From positions 1 to 62,847 of the forward strand of contig JQID01000115.1 of assembly GCA_000770645.1 (NCBI GenBank): a stretch of DNA of 62,847 nt. The letters are read 5' to 3'. Positions 25,230 through 33,114 of the stretch are shown here, one piece after another. The translations under genes were made by a program, and so were the position numbers. The notes beneath the pieces are model-generated. The model did not search any database. It saw only the letters and a list, made by a program, of their open reading frames with translations, and had not been told where the DNA came from. Each line of letters opens with the position of its first letter. The first letter of the stretch is position 1. Origin of the DNA: Desulfosporosinus sp. Tol-M (lineage in GTDB: Bacteria; Bacillota; Desulfitobacteriia; Desulfitobacteriales; Desulfitobacteriaceae).

Positions 25230-25802
25230 TTATTGCCCTCCTTGTACGAAAACAGTAACTTCCTCAACTGCTTCTTGCACTGCTTTGGTAACTGCTCTTG
25301 ATGTTATCGTAGAACCGCTAATAGCCTGAATTTTCCCATTTTCACTAGTCTTTGTTACATCTTCAAGTGGGTCAAGCTGCTCAACACTCTTGCCGGTAAA
25401 CTGTCCGGCAAACGGTTCATCTTTGGCTTTATCACCCAGACCAGGTGTTTCCTTACTTTCAAGTATAGAATACTTTATAACCTTTTGATCAGGGCTAATC
25501 GCCACAAGCAGCTTAATTGCTCCTGAATAACCCTTGCTTTCGGCAGGTACAATGTAGGCAATAGTTTGGCCATCTTTCAAAGCTGCAGACCACTCAGGCT
25601 TACCTTCTATTGCTTGGAAATTATCTGCTGTTACCAGACTTTTCAGAGAGTCTTCTTTCAATTCGTCTTGTTTCGCTGCTGCCGTACTCGCAGTTAATGT
25701 ATAGACGACGGCAATTATAAGCCCGGATATAAGACAAGCGCAGATAAGATTTAGAGCAATTTTTAATATACTGTTATTATTGCCGGTATGTTCCTGTGCC
25801 AT
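25230..25802 (-). CDS. rnfG: Rnf complex subunit G (covalent FMN carrier)
   Basis: 190 residues: one N-terminal membrane helix (15-38) and an extracytoplasmic FMN-binding domain. The flavinylation motif reads 'AISGSTITSRAV', with Thr165 the likely FMN attachment site (consensus SGAT, here SGST). It passes electrons between RnfD and the remaining subunits on the outer face. The ApbE that would modify it is three genes downstream. Confidence 0.93.
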   Translation of the reverse strand: MAQEHTGNNNSILKIALNLICACLISGLIIAVVYTLTASTAAAKQDELKEDSLKSLVTADNFQAIEGKPEWSAALKDGQTIAYIVPAESKGYSGAIKLLVAISPDQKVIKYSILESKETPGLGDKAKDEPFAGQFTGKSVEQLDPLEDVTKTSENGKIQAISGSTITSRAVTKAVQEAVEEVTVFVQGGQ

Positions 25803-25811
25803 TATATTATC

Positions 25812-26810
25812 TCACTTCCTTCCGAATCGCACTGGTTGTACAAAACGATCAATTAATGGTGTCACGCAGTTCATCAAGAGAATAGAGTAACAAACTCCCT
25901 CAGGATAACCTCCCGCAAGTCTTATCAGAACGGTTATTGCGCCGGCACCAACCGCAAAAATTATTTGGCCTTTTCTGGTTATCGGAATTGTAACCATATC
26001 CGTAATCATAAAAAACGCACCGATAATTAAGCCGCCGGCCATCATATGGAAGAGTGGGTCGCCGGTAAAAAACCCTTTGGGCCCGCATATCCAGGTTAGC
26101 AGCCCAACCGTACCAATCATCGCAACCGGGACGAGCCAGTCAATATAGCGCTTATAGATGAGTATTAATCCTCCTAAGACAAGTAATAAAACAGACGTTT
26201 CACCAATACTCCCGTTTCTTAGCCCCAAAAATAAGGACTCATACATATGCGACGCACTTCCAAACGAAGTGACTAAAGCATCATACCCCTGTTGTTTCAA
26301 GACGTTTAAAGGAGTAGCGCTGGTAACCGTATCTATTGTTGGAGACATGCTTGTCCAGGCTGTCATGGCCACTGGCCAGGAAACCATTAAGGCTGCTCTG
26401 CCAATATGAGCCGGATTAAAAATGTTAAACCCTAACCCGCCCATGGAATGTTTTGCGATCACAATCGCAATGAAAGAACCTACGATAGGAAGAAAGAACG
26501 GAACTTCAGGAGGCAAACACATTGCCAAAAGTAAACCGGTTATTAAGGCGCTGCCGTCACTGATTGTAATAGCTTTGTTCTGAATTTTTTGGACTAAAGC
26601 TTCAAAGAAAACAGCGGATAAACCACCAAGAGCCAATGTTCTCACAGCAGGCATTCCAAAGTGAAAAGCAGCGAAGATTATGGCCGGACATAACGCCAAG
26701 ACTACAGTCCACATAATTTTCTGGGTAGAGTCAGCGGATAGAATATGTGGTGAGGAGGATACGTTAAGAAGACTTCTTTCGGCTTTTTCTGATTCATTCA
26801 GGACACTCAT
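25812..26810 (-). CDS. rnfD: Rnf complex subunit D (covalent FMN, ion-translocating)
   Basis: 332 residues with eight to ten membrane helices and the motifs 'DGSALITGLLLAMCLPPEVPFF', 'GGLGFNIFNPAHIGRAALM' and 'TSATPL'. Thr166 in TSAT is the likely flavin acceptor. RnfD is the main ion channel subunit (Na+ or H+). One base separates it from rnfC. Confidence 0.95.
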   Translation of the reverse strand: MSVLNESEKAERSLLNVSSSPHILSADSTQKIMWTVVLALCPAIIFAAFHFGMPAVRTLALGGLSAVFFEALVQKIQNKAITISDGSALITGLLLAMCLPPEVPFFLPIVGSFIAIVIAKHSMGGLGFNIFNPAHIGRAALMVSWPVAMTAWTSMSPTIDTVTSATPLNVLKQQGYDALVTSFGSASHMYESLFLGLRNGSIGETSVLLLVLGGLILIYKRYIDWLVPVAMIGTVGLLTWICGPKGFFTGDPLFHMMAGGLIIGAFFMITDMVTIPITRKGQIIFAVGAGAITVLIRLAGGYPEGVCYSILLMNCVTPLIDRFVQPVRFGRK

Positions 26811-28124
26811 CTATTTACCCCCCTTAGCGGCTGAAACCTTGGCATATCGAAGATAGTGAACCAGTTTTCTTTTGGCAGGACAAACAAATGAGCAAGTACC
26901 ACATTCCATACAGTCCAGCAGATGGTACTCCTCTTTTGCTTCTTCAAAAAGTCCTTTATCCGCCAAAGTGCTTAGCATACTGGGGTTCAAACCCATCGGA
27001 CAGGCACTTACACAGCGGCCGCAGCGAATACAATTTGTATCGATTCCGCTATTGAGATCTTCCTTACTTAACGCAAGTATCCCGTTTACGCCTTTGATAA
27101 TTGGCACTTCGGTTGTATATTGCGCTATTCCCATAAAAGGACCACCCATGAGAATTTTTTCAGGCTCAAAAATCAATCCTCCGCAGAGCTCAATGGCCTC
27201 GGCAAAGGGGGTACCAATTCTAAGTTTAAGATTTTTAGGTTCCTTAATTGCGCTTCCGCTTACGGTGACAATTCTTTCGAGAAGAGGTATTCCGTTTTGG
27301 ACAGCATCGCAAACTGCAACCGCAGTACCAACGTTTTGAACTACCACGCCAACATCGAGAGGTAATTTTCCCGGGGGAACTTCACGCTTAGTCAAAGTTC
27401 TGATGAGTATTTTCTCGGCGCCGTGAGGATAGCGAGTTGGTATCGCAACTGCCTTAATGTTTGTTCCGGCCAAAGCTTCCGTCATTTTTTTAACAGCATC
27501 CATTTTGTTGTCTTCAATCCCGATGATAGCGGTTTCTACCGCTAAAATTTTCTTTAAGATCAAAATTCCTGTTACCAGCCGCCCGGTATATTCCAGCATC
27601 ATCCTGTGATCCGCCGTTAAAAACGGTTCACATTCAGCTCCATTAATAATCAGGGTATCGATCACGGTACCCTTTGGGGGGAGAAGTTTGATATGAGTCG
27701 GAAAAGTTGCTCCCCCCAAACCAACTATGCCGGCATTTTTTATAATAGTAATCAGTTCATCGGCATCCAAGGCTTTCCAGTCGCGCTCAACCGGAATTCC
27801 TTCCGCCCATTGATCCAGACCATCACTCTCAATAGTTATCGCTAAGCATTCGCCTAATCCGGGGTGTGGCTTGTTCGAAACATCCACAACGGTCCCTGAA
27901 ATAGTTGCATGAACATTACTTGACACAGGTGCGTCACTGGAGGCTATTATTTGTCCTTTTTTGACACAATCTTTTTTCTTGACAATAGGCGCACAAGGAA
28001 CGCCAAGATGTTGTCGGACTGGTAGAATCACTTTGTCTGGCAATGGCCCACTTTCAATCACCTTACCTTCCGTAGGTGTTTTGTGCGTTTCAGGGTGAAT
28101 CCCCCACCTGAATTTATTAAACAT
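26811..28124 (-). CDS. rnfC: Rnf complex subunit C (NADH/FMN/Fe-S subunit)
   Basis: About 437 residues: an N-terminal RnfC barrel-sandwich domain ('GIHPETHKTPTEGKVIESGPLP'), a nucleotide/flavin-binding core ('GIVGLGGATFPTHIKL', 'INGAECEPFLTADHRMM'), an SLBB segment, and a C-terminal double ferredoxin ('CIRCGRCVSACPMGLNP', 'CMECGTCSFVCPAKRKL'). It is the NAD+-reducing subunit, peripheral on the cytoplasmic side. ATG 28124 follows AAGGAG; an earlier ATG (28148) would overlap the rseC stop. Confidence 0.95.
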   Translation of the reverse strand: MFNKFRWGIHPETHKTPTEGKVIESGPLPDKVILPVRQHLGVPCAPIVKKKDCVKKGQIIASSDAPVSSNVHATISGTVVDVSNKPHPGLGECLAITIESDGLDQWAEGIPVERDWKALDADELITIIKNAGIVGLGGATFPTHIKLLPPKGTVIDTLIINGAECEPFLTADHRMMLEYTGRLVTGILILKKILAVETAIIGIEDNKMDAVKKMTEALAGTNIKAVAIPTRYPHGAEKILIRTLTKREVPPGKLPLDVGVVVQNVGTAVAVCDAVQNGIPLLERIVTVSGSAIKEPKNLKLRIGTPFAEAIELCGGLIFEPEKILMGGPFMGIAQYTTEVPIIKGVNGILALSKEDLNSGIDTNCIRCGRCVSACPMGLNPSMLSTLADKGLFEEAKEEYHLLDCMECGTCSFVCPAKRKLVHYLRYAKVSAAKGGK

Positions 28125-28144
28125 CAGAACATCTCCTTGAAAAG

Positions 28145-28558
28145 TCATTGAATTATTTTTACAATTTCCGGCATCTCAGTAGCTGATTGTAACGATATAT
28201 CAAGCCGTTTGATGGCCAAAATTGCCAATAAACCGAAAACTACTCCGCCTATGGTCATGGGCAATATATCCGCAATTTTAAAAATGGACGCAAGAAAATA
28301 GCCAAGATATATTCCGCCCGCTACTGCTACCAGTGGTAAGATATAAACAGCAAAAGCGGCCTTAAGCATATTTTTTTCCTTAATTTCAAGGATGACTCTT
28401 TGCCCTGGTTTAGTGTCGAGGGTATTTAGGGCATCAAGAACCATCGCGTCTTCGCCCGGACACAAACCACAATTGCTGCAGTCACTATGTCTATTGATTT
28501 TCACTTTAGCTATTTCAGCAATTACTCCAATTACGACACCTTCAATACTATCTTTCAT
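28145..28558 (-). CDS. RseC/SoxR-reducing system membrane protein
   Basis: 137 residues. A cysteine-bearing N-terminal domain ('SDCSNCGLCPGEDAM', C-x2-C-x2-C) is followed by two membrane helices ('AAFAVYILPLVAVAGGIYLGYFL', 'TIGGVVFGLLAILAI'). This is the RseC/MucC family often leading rnf operons and linked to redox control (with RsxABCDGE reduces SoxR in E. coli). It is the first gene of the rnf operon, with an AAGGGAG site. Confidence 0.88.
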   Translation of the reverse strand: MKDSIEGVVIGVIAEIAKVKINRHSDCSNCGLCPGEDAMVLDALNTLDTKPGQRVILEIKEKNMLKAAFAVYILPLVAVAGGIYLGYFLASIFKIADILPMTIGGVVFGLLAILAIKRLDISLQSATEMPEIVKIIQ

Positions 28559-28707
28559 AGTTTTAACTCCCTTTTTTCCTAGATAACTTTCGCCGTTAAC
28601 TGAATGGGCACCTTTGCAAATGCCAATTCGAGACAGCGTTTCATAAATTTCGGAAGTTTTCTTACATTATCTGCATAAATCGTATTAAACCTTTCTATAT
28701 ATCATTT

Positions 28708-28716
28708 ATTATAGCA
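28708..28716 (-). promoter_or_regulatory. Extended -10 promoter of the rnf operon
   Basis: On the minus strand TGCTATAAT gives TATAAT plus the TG extension, about 150 bases before the rseC start. The expected -35 position is poor, as is common with extended -10 promoters. Confidence 0.55.
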
Positions 28717-28803
28717 TAAATACTCCATTTGTGTACTTGTGAAATTCAGGATAATCTTCTCTTAACTCCATTGATTTATCATACAACTTTGGATATTATT
28801 AAA

Positions 28804-28819
28804 TTGAGCATATGCTCAA
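28804..28819. promoter_or_regulatory. Perfect 16-bp palindrome upstream of the NifX-like gene
   Basis: TTGAGCATATGCTCAA is fully self-complementary and ends 16 bases before the start codon, where a bound repressor would block transcription or ribosome entry. It is a candidate operator of an unknown regulator. Confidence 0.6.
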
Positions 28820-28835
28820 AAAAGGAGCTGATGAA

Positions 28836-29225
28836 ATGTCAAGACGGCGTTGTTGTGGCCTGTCAAAAAAGATCGCAATTCCAACTAAAGGTGAGCTCGT
28901 GGATGCTCATTTCGGGAGGGCAGCGGGATTTACAGTGTTTGAAATTGAAGATAAAGAAGCCCGATTTGTAGAACTACTTAGTGCATCAGGTCTTCAGCAT
29001 CAGCACGAAGGACTGGCAAGTATGTTTAAACGTAATGGAGTAGACGTGCTGGTTTGCGGAGGTATTGGCGGAGGCATGATTAATGGCCTCAAGGCGATAG
29101 GGCTGGAAGTAGTAACAGGAGCCTCAGGAAATGTGGTTGATGTGGCAAAGTCGTATGCTTCAGGTAATCTCACGAGTACCGGATCGGTCTGCCTTGAGCA
29201 TGACCATGGGCATGCTCAAGGGTAG
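28836..29225 (+). CDS. NifX/NafY-domain (dinitrogenase FeMo-cofactor-type) protein
   Basis: About 129 residues with an N-terminal 'SRRRCCGL' cysteine pair and a COG1433 core: 'KKIAIPTKGELVDAHFGRAAGFTVFEIED', 'VDVLVCGGIGGGMINGLKAIGLEVVTGASGNVVDVAKSYASG'. The tail is His-rich ('LEHDHGHAQG'). These small proteins bind metal clusters or molybdenum species. No nif genes are present, so it is probably a general metallocluster carrier. ATG 28836 has GGAGCTG upstream. Confidence 0.85.
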   Translation: MSRRRCCGLSKKIAIPTKGELVDAHFGRAAGFTVFEIEDKEARFVELLSASGLQHQHEGLASMFKRNGVDVLVCGGIGGGMINGLKAIGLEVVTGASGNVVDVAKSYASGNLTSTGSVCLEHDHGHAQG

Positions 29226-29255
29226 AGACACCAAACCTTGGTGTCTCTCATAGAA
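29225..29255 (+). terminator. Terminator after the NifX-like gene
   Basis: Perfect stem AGAGACACCAA / TTGGTGTCTCT with a three-base loop directly after the stop. Confidence 0.7.
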
Positions 29256-29359
29256 TCCAGCGTATCCCCTTGGTATTTAGGGGGTTTTACTTTTTGGGGA
29301 TACGACTGATTAGCGCTAGTGACGTTTGATAAACGATCTATATCCAGGGAGATGATCTG

Positions 29360-29941
29360 ATGCAGTGCGCACGATGCGAACATCATAATTGCTACACTGG
29401 ACAAAACTGCCTTGGTCTCCAATCTGCTGAAATCGAAGCAGTGTATGATCCAATTGACCGACAGCTCATGACGGCGGCAGCCAAAGTTGAAGGACGTTAT
29501 TATATGCAGCTGTCGCGCCTGGAAGAAAGCGTAAAATTTGCCCAAGAGATGAGCTGTACAGTCATCGGTTTGGCCTTTTGTATCGGCTTAGCTACCGAAG
29601 CCAACTATATTGGGCAATATTTCCGGAAATTTTTCACCGTACACTCCGTATGCTGTAAAGTCTGTGGCTTGGATAAACACCGGCTTGGTCTGGAACAAAT
29701 CCAAGCGGACCGCTTTGAAGCCATGTGTAATCCGGCTATACAAGCCAAACTATTAAATGACGCTAAAACTGAATTAAACTTCACCGTCGGTCTCTGCGTA
29801 GGACATGACATGATCTTCAACCGCCACTCCTCTGTTCCAGTATCCACACTCATAGTTAAAGACCGTTTGTTGGCCCACAATCCCTTGGGAGCCATTTATT
29901 CCAGCTATTGGCGCAATAAGCGCCTTGGTTTAACAGACTAA
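29360..29941 (+). CDS. DUF1847 metal-binding protein
   Basis: 193 residues with cysteine groups at the N-terminus ('CARCEHHNCYTGQNC'), centre ('SVCCKVCGLDKHRLGL') and 'LCVGHDMIFNRHSSVPVSTLIVKDRLLAHNP'. This is the DUF1847 family of presumed metal-binding proteins from anaerobes; the function is unknown. It lies between two hairpin terminators as a single-gene unit. Confidence 0.88.
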   Translation: MQCARCEHHNCYTGQNCLGLQSAEIEAVYDPIDRQLMTAAAKVEGRYYMQLSRLEESVKFAQEMSCTVIGLAFCIGLATEANYIGQYFRKFFTVHSVCCKVCGLDKHRLGLEQIQADRFEAMCNPAIQAKLLNDAKTELNFTVGLCVGHDMIFNRHSSVPVSTLIVKDRLLAHNPLGAIYSSYWRNKRLGLTD

Positions 29942-29950
29942 ACAAAAGAA

Positions 29951-29985
29951 AGGACTTGGCTTATGTCAAGTCCTCCACTTTATTT
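29951..29985 (+). terminator. Terminator after the DUF1847 gene
   Basis: AGGACTTG / CAAGTCCT (29951-29974) followed by a T-rich stretch. Confidence 0.7.
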
Positions 29986-29989
29986 TTAA

Positions 29990-30013
29990 GGGACTGTGTT
30001 TTCACACAGCCCC
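29990..30013. terminator. Hairpin of a dispersed GGGACTGTG-type family
   Basis: GGG-A-CTGTG paired with CACAG-CCC around TTTTCA. It lies between convergent genes and nearly matches the metF terminator at 60369, with the loop inverted. Confidence 0.55.
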
Positions 30014-30058
30014 AATCGGGACAAGTTCCAGTTCATAATCTGTAAGGTTACTTATAGA

Positions 30059-30415
30059 TTAAGTGTTACTTGGAGAAGGGCTCGTTGTGGGAGAGTCTTG
30101 AGCCTTGCGTTTGCACTCTTTGTTAAAGCCCTGACCGTGTTTCTTCCCAAAGCCAGTGTATTGTCCCTTAGCAAAGTCTTCTTCAATCTGCTGTTGACGC
30201 TTCTCGATGAAGGTTTTAATCTTGGCGGACTTCTCCTGATCGAGAAGGCCTGCTTCCAATTGTTTGTCCACCATTTGCTTTTTCAGCGTATACATTTGTT
30301 GGTTTAACGCTTTAAGCTCATCAAGTTTGGCAGGATCTGGCGCGGCTAAGCTCGTTCCAGCGCTCAAAGCCAGGAAAGCAAAGGTTAGCAAACTCACTGC
30401 AAACTTTTTCGACAT
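30059..30415 (-). CDS. DUF2680-like secreted protein
   Basis: About 118 residues with a cleavable signal peptide ('FAVSLLTFAFLALSAGTSLAAPDP', cut near residue 22). The mature domain is helical and Lys/Gln-rich ('LNQQMYTLKKQMVDKQLEAGLLDQEKSAKIKTFIEKRQQQIEEDFAKG'), as in the YckD/DUF2680 family of small exported proteins. The tail is Ser/Thr/Pro-rich. AAGGAGG is eight bases before ATG 30415. Function unknown. Confidence 0.78.
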   Translation of the reverse strand: MSKKFAVSLLTFAFLALSAGTSLAAPDPAKLDELKALNQQMYTLKKQMVDKQLEAGLLDQEKSAKIKTFIEKRQQQIEEDFAKGQYTGFGKKHGQGFNKECKRKAQDSPTTSPSPSNT

Positions 30416-30713
30416 TTGCACTCCTCCTTATAGTTTAGTTTAACTGGAACGTATCCTATAATGCCCAATTTAAGAGGAGAACATGATAAGAATTTGTCAA
30501 GAATTTGTGAATATATTTTTCGAAGTCCCTGTGTTTATTAGATTGAGCATAGTACCCAATAGGCTTTCTTTATCATTTGTCAGAGAGTTGGGACGCTCTT
30601 GTGTTGTCTACATAAAATAATTGTTAATTCGGAAGGAATAATTAGGAAGCATGTTGAAGTGTTTGCTCAAGACTTCGTCAGGGAAGTTAACACGAAAGGA
30701 ATGACGTTGTTCC

Positions 30714-31379
30714 ATGCATGAAGGACACAGAAGCAGATCGAAAAATAGATTCCTCGAAGAAGGACTGGACGGCTTTGAAGATCATGAAATTCTAGAACTT
30801 CTGTTGTTTTATGCCATACCCAGAAAGGACACCAACGAACTCGCCCATTCCTTGATTAATAAATATGGTTCTTTGTCTGGAGTTTTGGAAGCCGACCCTA
30901 AAGATTTGGCTAAGACTCCGGGTTTAGGAGAGAACTCAGCTATTTTACTAGCGCTTATACCTTCTCTGGCACGTATTTATCTTAAAGATCGTTGGGGAAC
31001 AAGACCTACCCTCGATAGCACTGCCAAAGCGGGGGAGTATGTCCTAACGCTTTGTGCGGGAAGAACCTATGAAGTTTTTTATCTGATCTGTCTGGATGCC
31101 CAACATAAAGTTATATATCCGGCGCTTGTCCATGAGGGGACCATTGACCAAGCGCCGGTTTACCCAAGGGTCATTGTGGAAACGGCCTTGAGACATAAAG
31201 CCCACAGTGTCATTCTGGCTCACAATCACCCTGGAGGGAGTCCCACTCCTTCGCCGCAAGATATTGAAGTAACGAAAAGGATTCAAGTCGCTTTAGAACA
31301 GATTTCCATATCCGTGCTTGACCATATAATTGCTTCAGGAGAAGACTACGTTAGTTGTGCAGAAAAAGGATTACTGTAA
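30714..31379 (+). CDS. radC: RadC family JAB-domain protein
   Basis: 221 residues: an N-terminal helix-hairpin-helix part ('FEDHEILELLLFYAIPRKDTNELAHSLINKYGSLSGVL', 'TPGLGENSAILLAL'). A JAB/MPN metalloprotease-like domain follows with E-x-n-H-x-H-x10-D ('VILAHNHPGGSPTPSPQDIEVT') and 'LDHIIASG'. Despite its name a DNA-repair role is not proven. It is monocistronic. The 298-base gap upstream shows no gene. Confidence 0.93.
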   Translation: MHEGHRSRSKNRFLEEGLDGFEDHEILELLLFYAIPRKDTNELAHSLINKYGSLSGVLEADPKDLAKTPGLGENSAILLALIPSLARIYLKDRWGTRPTLDSTAKAGEYVLTLCAGRTYEVFYLICLDAQHKVIYPALVHEGTIDQAPVYPRVIVETALRHKAHSVILAHNHPGGSPTPSPQDIEVTKRIQVALEQISISVLDHIIASGEDYVSCAEKGLL

Positions 31380-31521
31380 CGGATAAACCATATTGCAGAT
31401 GCCCCGCGCTCATGAATATTGTATTATTCTTGAATATTCTAATATTTATGCTAGCATAGATGTATGTTAGCTCACAATACTTAAATAAGTTTCATATACA
31501 AGAGAGAGCGAGGTGAAAAAA

Positions 31522-32913
31522 ATGAGAAAAGTAAATTTTACAGAAACCGTCTTAAGAGACGGTAACCAATCATTGATCGCGACAAGATTGGCTTTTGAAC
31601 AATTTGCCTCTATTCTCAAGGAATTTGATAACGTTGGCTACTACTCCTTAGAATGTTGGGGAGGAGCAACTTTTGACTCCTGTCTAAGGTTCCTCAATGA
31701 AGACCCATGGGATAGACTGAGAAAAATTAAAGCAGTTGTGAACAAAACACCCTTACAAATGCTTCTTAGGGGCCAAAACATTCTGGGTTATAAACACTAC
31801 CCTGATGACGTAGTCCGTAACTTTGTCAAGGCTGCTGTGGCTAACGGTATCGATATTGTCCGTGTTTTTGATGCCCTTAATGATTTAAATAATATTAAAG
31901 TCGCTATGGATGAAGTCAAGAAACAAGGAGCTCATGCTCAGGGAACCATTGTCTACACAGTGAGCCCTATTCACGATGTTAAGAATTACCGGAACTTGGC
32001 TAAACAGTTGGAGGAAATGGGTGCCGATTCTATTAGTATCAAAGATATGGCGGGCCTTTTAATGCCTCAGGTTGCCTTTGATCTCATAAAGGAATTAAAG
32101 CAAACTGTGAAATTACCGATCTACCTCCACTCCCACTGTACTAATGGAATGGCGGAAATGGCCTACTTAAAAGCAATAGAAGCCGGAGTAGACGGTATAG
32201 ATTGTGCTATTTCTTCTTTCTCCAGCGGTACCTCCCAACCCCCTACGGAGACAATGTATTTCGCTTTAGAGAATGCCGGCTATTCTACCGGCTTGGACGT
32301 CAGTAAATTAAAAATTGTTAATGACTTTTTCAAACCAGTCAGGGAAGAGTTTATTTATTCCGGAATACTTGATCCTCAATTACTTACTCCTCAACCAGAA
32401 AGCTTGGTCTACCAGATTCCTGGCGGGATGTTCTCCAATTTAATATCCCAACTTAAAGAGAAAAATGCTATGGAAAAGTTGGATGCGGCACTTAATGAAG
32501 TCCCTAAGGTTCGAAAAGACCTGGGATATCCTCCGCTTGTAACTCCAACCAGCCAGATCGTTGGAACGCAAGCTGTCTTTAACGTCTTAACGGGTGAACG
32601 ATATAAAATTGTTATTAAAGAAGTAATTAACTACTTTATGGGAGAGTACGGCAAGGTACCCGGACCGATTAACGAAGAGGTTGCTAAAAAAGCTCTTAAG
32701 AAAAAACAACCTTTGCCGGGAAGATATGCCGACACGTTAGAGCCTGCCTTTGAAAAGGCCAAAGAACAACTTAAGGATATTACTTCAAGCGATGAAGATG
32801 TCCTAAGCTATTTGTTGTTCCCGTCAATTGCTGAAGAATTTATCAAAAAGAAAAATGGAATTGTTAGTTATTCATCATCCTTAGAAACAATGCCCCATCG
32901 AAAGACCGGTTAA
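31522..32913 (+). CDS. Pyruvate/oxaloacetate carboxyltransferase subunit (PycB/OadA-like, no biotin domain)
   Basis: 463 residues. The carboxyltransferase TIM barrel opens 'FTETVLRDGNQSLIATRLAFEQF' and contains 'SLECWGGATFDSCLRFLNEDPWDRL', the carbamylated-lysine strand 'ADSISIKDMAGLLMP', and metal-binding 'LPIYLHSHCTNGMAEM'. The PYC_OADA domain occupies about 290-430. It ends without the C-terminal biotinyl 'MKM' domain, so the biotin carrier must be a separate protein. Together with a biotin carboxylase it would make oxaloacetate from pyruvate (anaplerosis). ATG 31522 is preferred, with GCGAGGTG upstream; the upstream GTG overlaps that site. Confidence 0.9.
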   Translation: MRKVNFTETVLRDGNQSLIATRLAFEQFASILKEFDNVGYYSLECWGGATFDSCLRFLNEDPWDRLRKIKAVVNKTPLQMLLRGQNILGYKHYPDDVVRNFVKAAVANGIDIVRVFDALNDLNNIKVAMDEVKKQGAHAQGTIVYTVSPIHDVKNYRNLAKQLEEMGADSISIKDMAGLLMPQVAFDLIKELKQTVKLPIYLHSHCTNGMAEMAYLKAIEAGVDGIDCAISSFSSGTSQPPTETMYFALENAGYSTGLDVSKLKIVNDFFKPVREEFIYSGILDPQLLTPQPESLVYQIPGGMFSNLISQLKEKNAMEKLDAALNEVPKVRKDLGYPPLVTPTSQIVGTQAVFNVLTGERYKIVIKEVINYFMGEYGKVPGPINEEVAKKALKKKQPLPGRYADTLEPAFEKAKEQLKDITSSDEDVLSYLLFPSIAEEFIKKKNGIVSYSSSLETMPHRKTG

Positions 32914-33010
32914 TAATCGTAAGGTCCCGGTCTGCCACACTCTACCCCCGCCGCAATCTTCCGGGGGCATAGTCCGGATTGTAAGAGGTCTCATACTGAA
33001 ATCACTTGCC

Positions 33011-33053
33011 AGATCGTCCCAAATTATGTACCCTATAGAATTTGGGACGATCT
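33011..33053. terminator. Bidirectional terminator between carboxyltransferase and AICAR transformylase
   Basis: A perfect 15-bp stem, AGATCGTCCCAAATT with its complement, around a 13-base loop between two convergent genes. Confidence 0.8.
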
Positions 33054-33114
33054 GAATATTCATATTGATGGATGAGCGAATATGTCACAAATCGACATTA
33101 TCTTTGAAGGATAA

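Noticed and set aside
28836..29225. Evidence for nitrogen fixation from the NifX-like gene
   Set aside because: COG1433 proteins are widespread in non-diazotrophs and no nifHDK genes are present.
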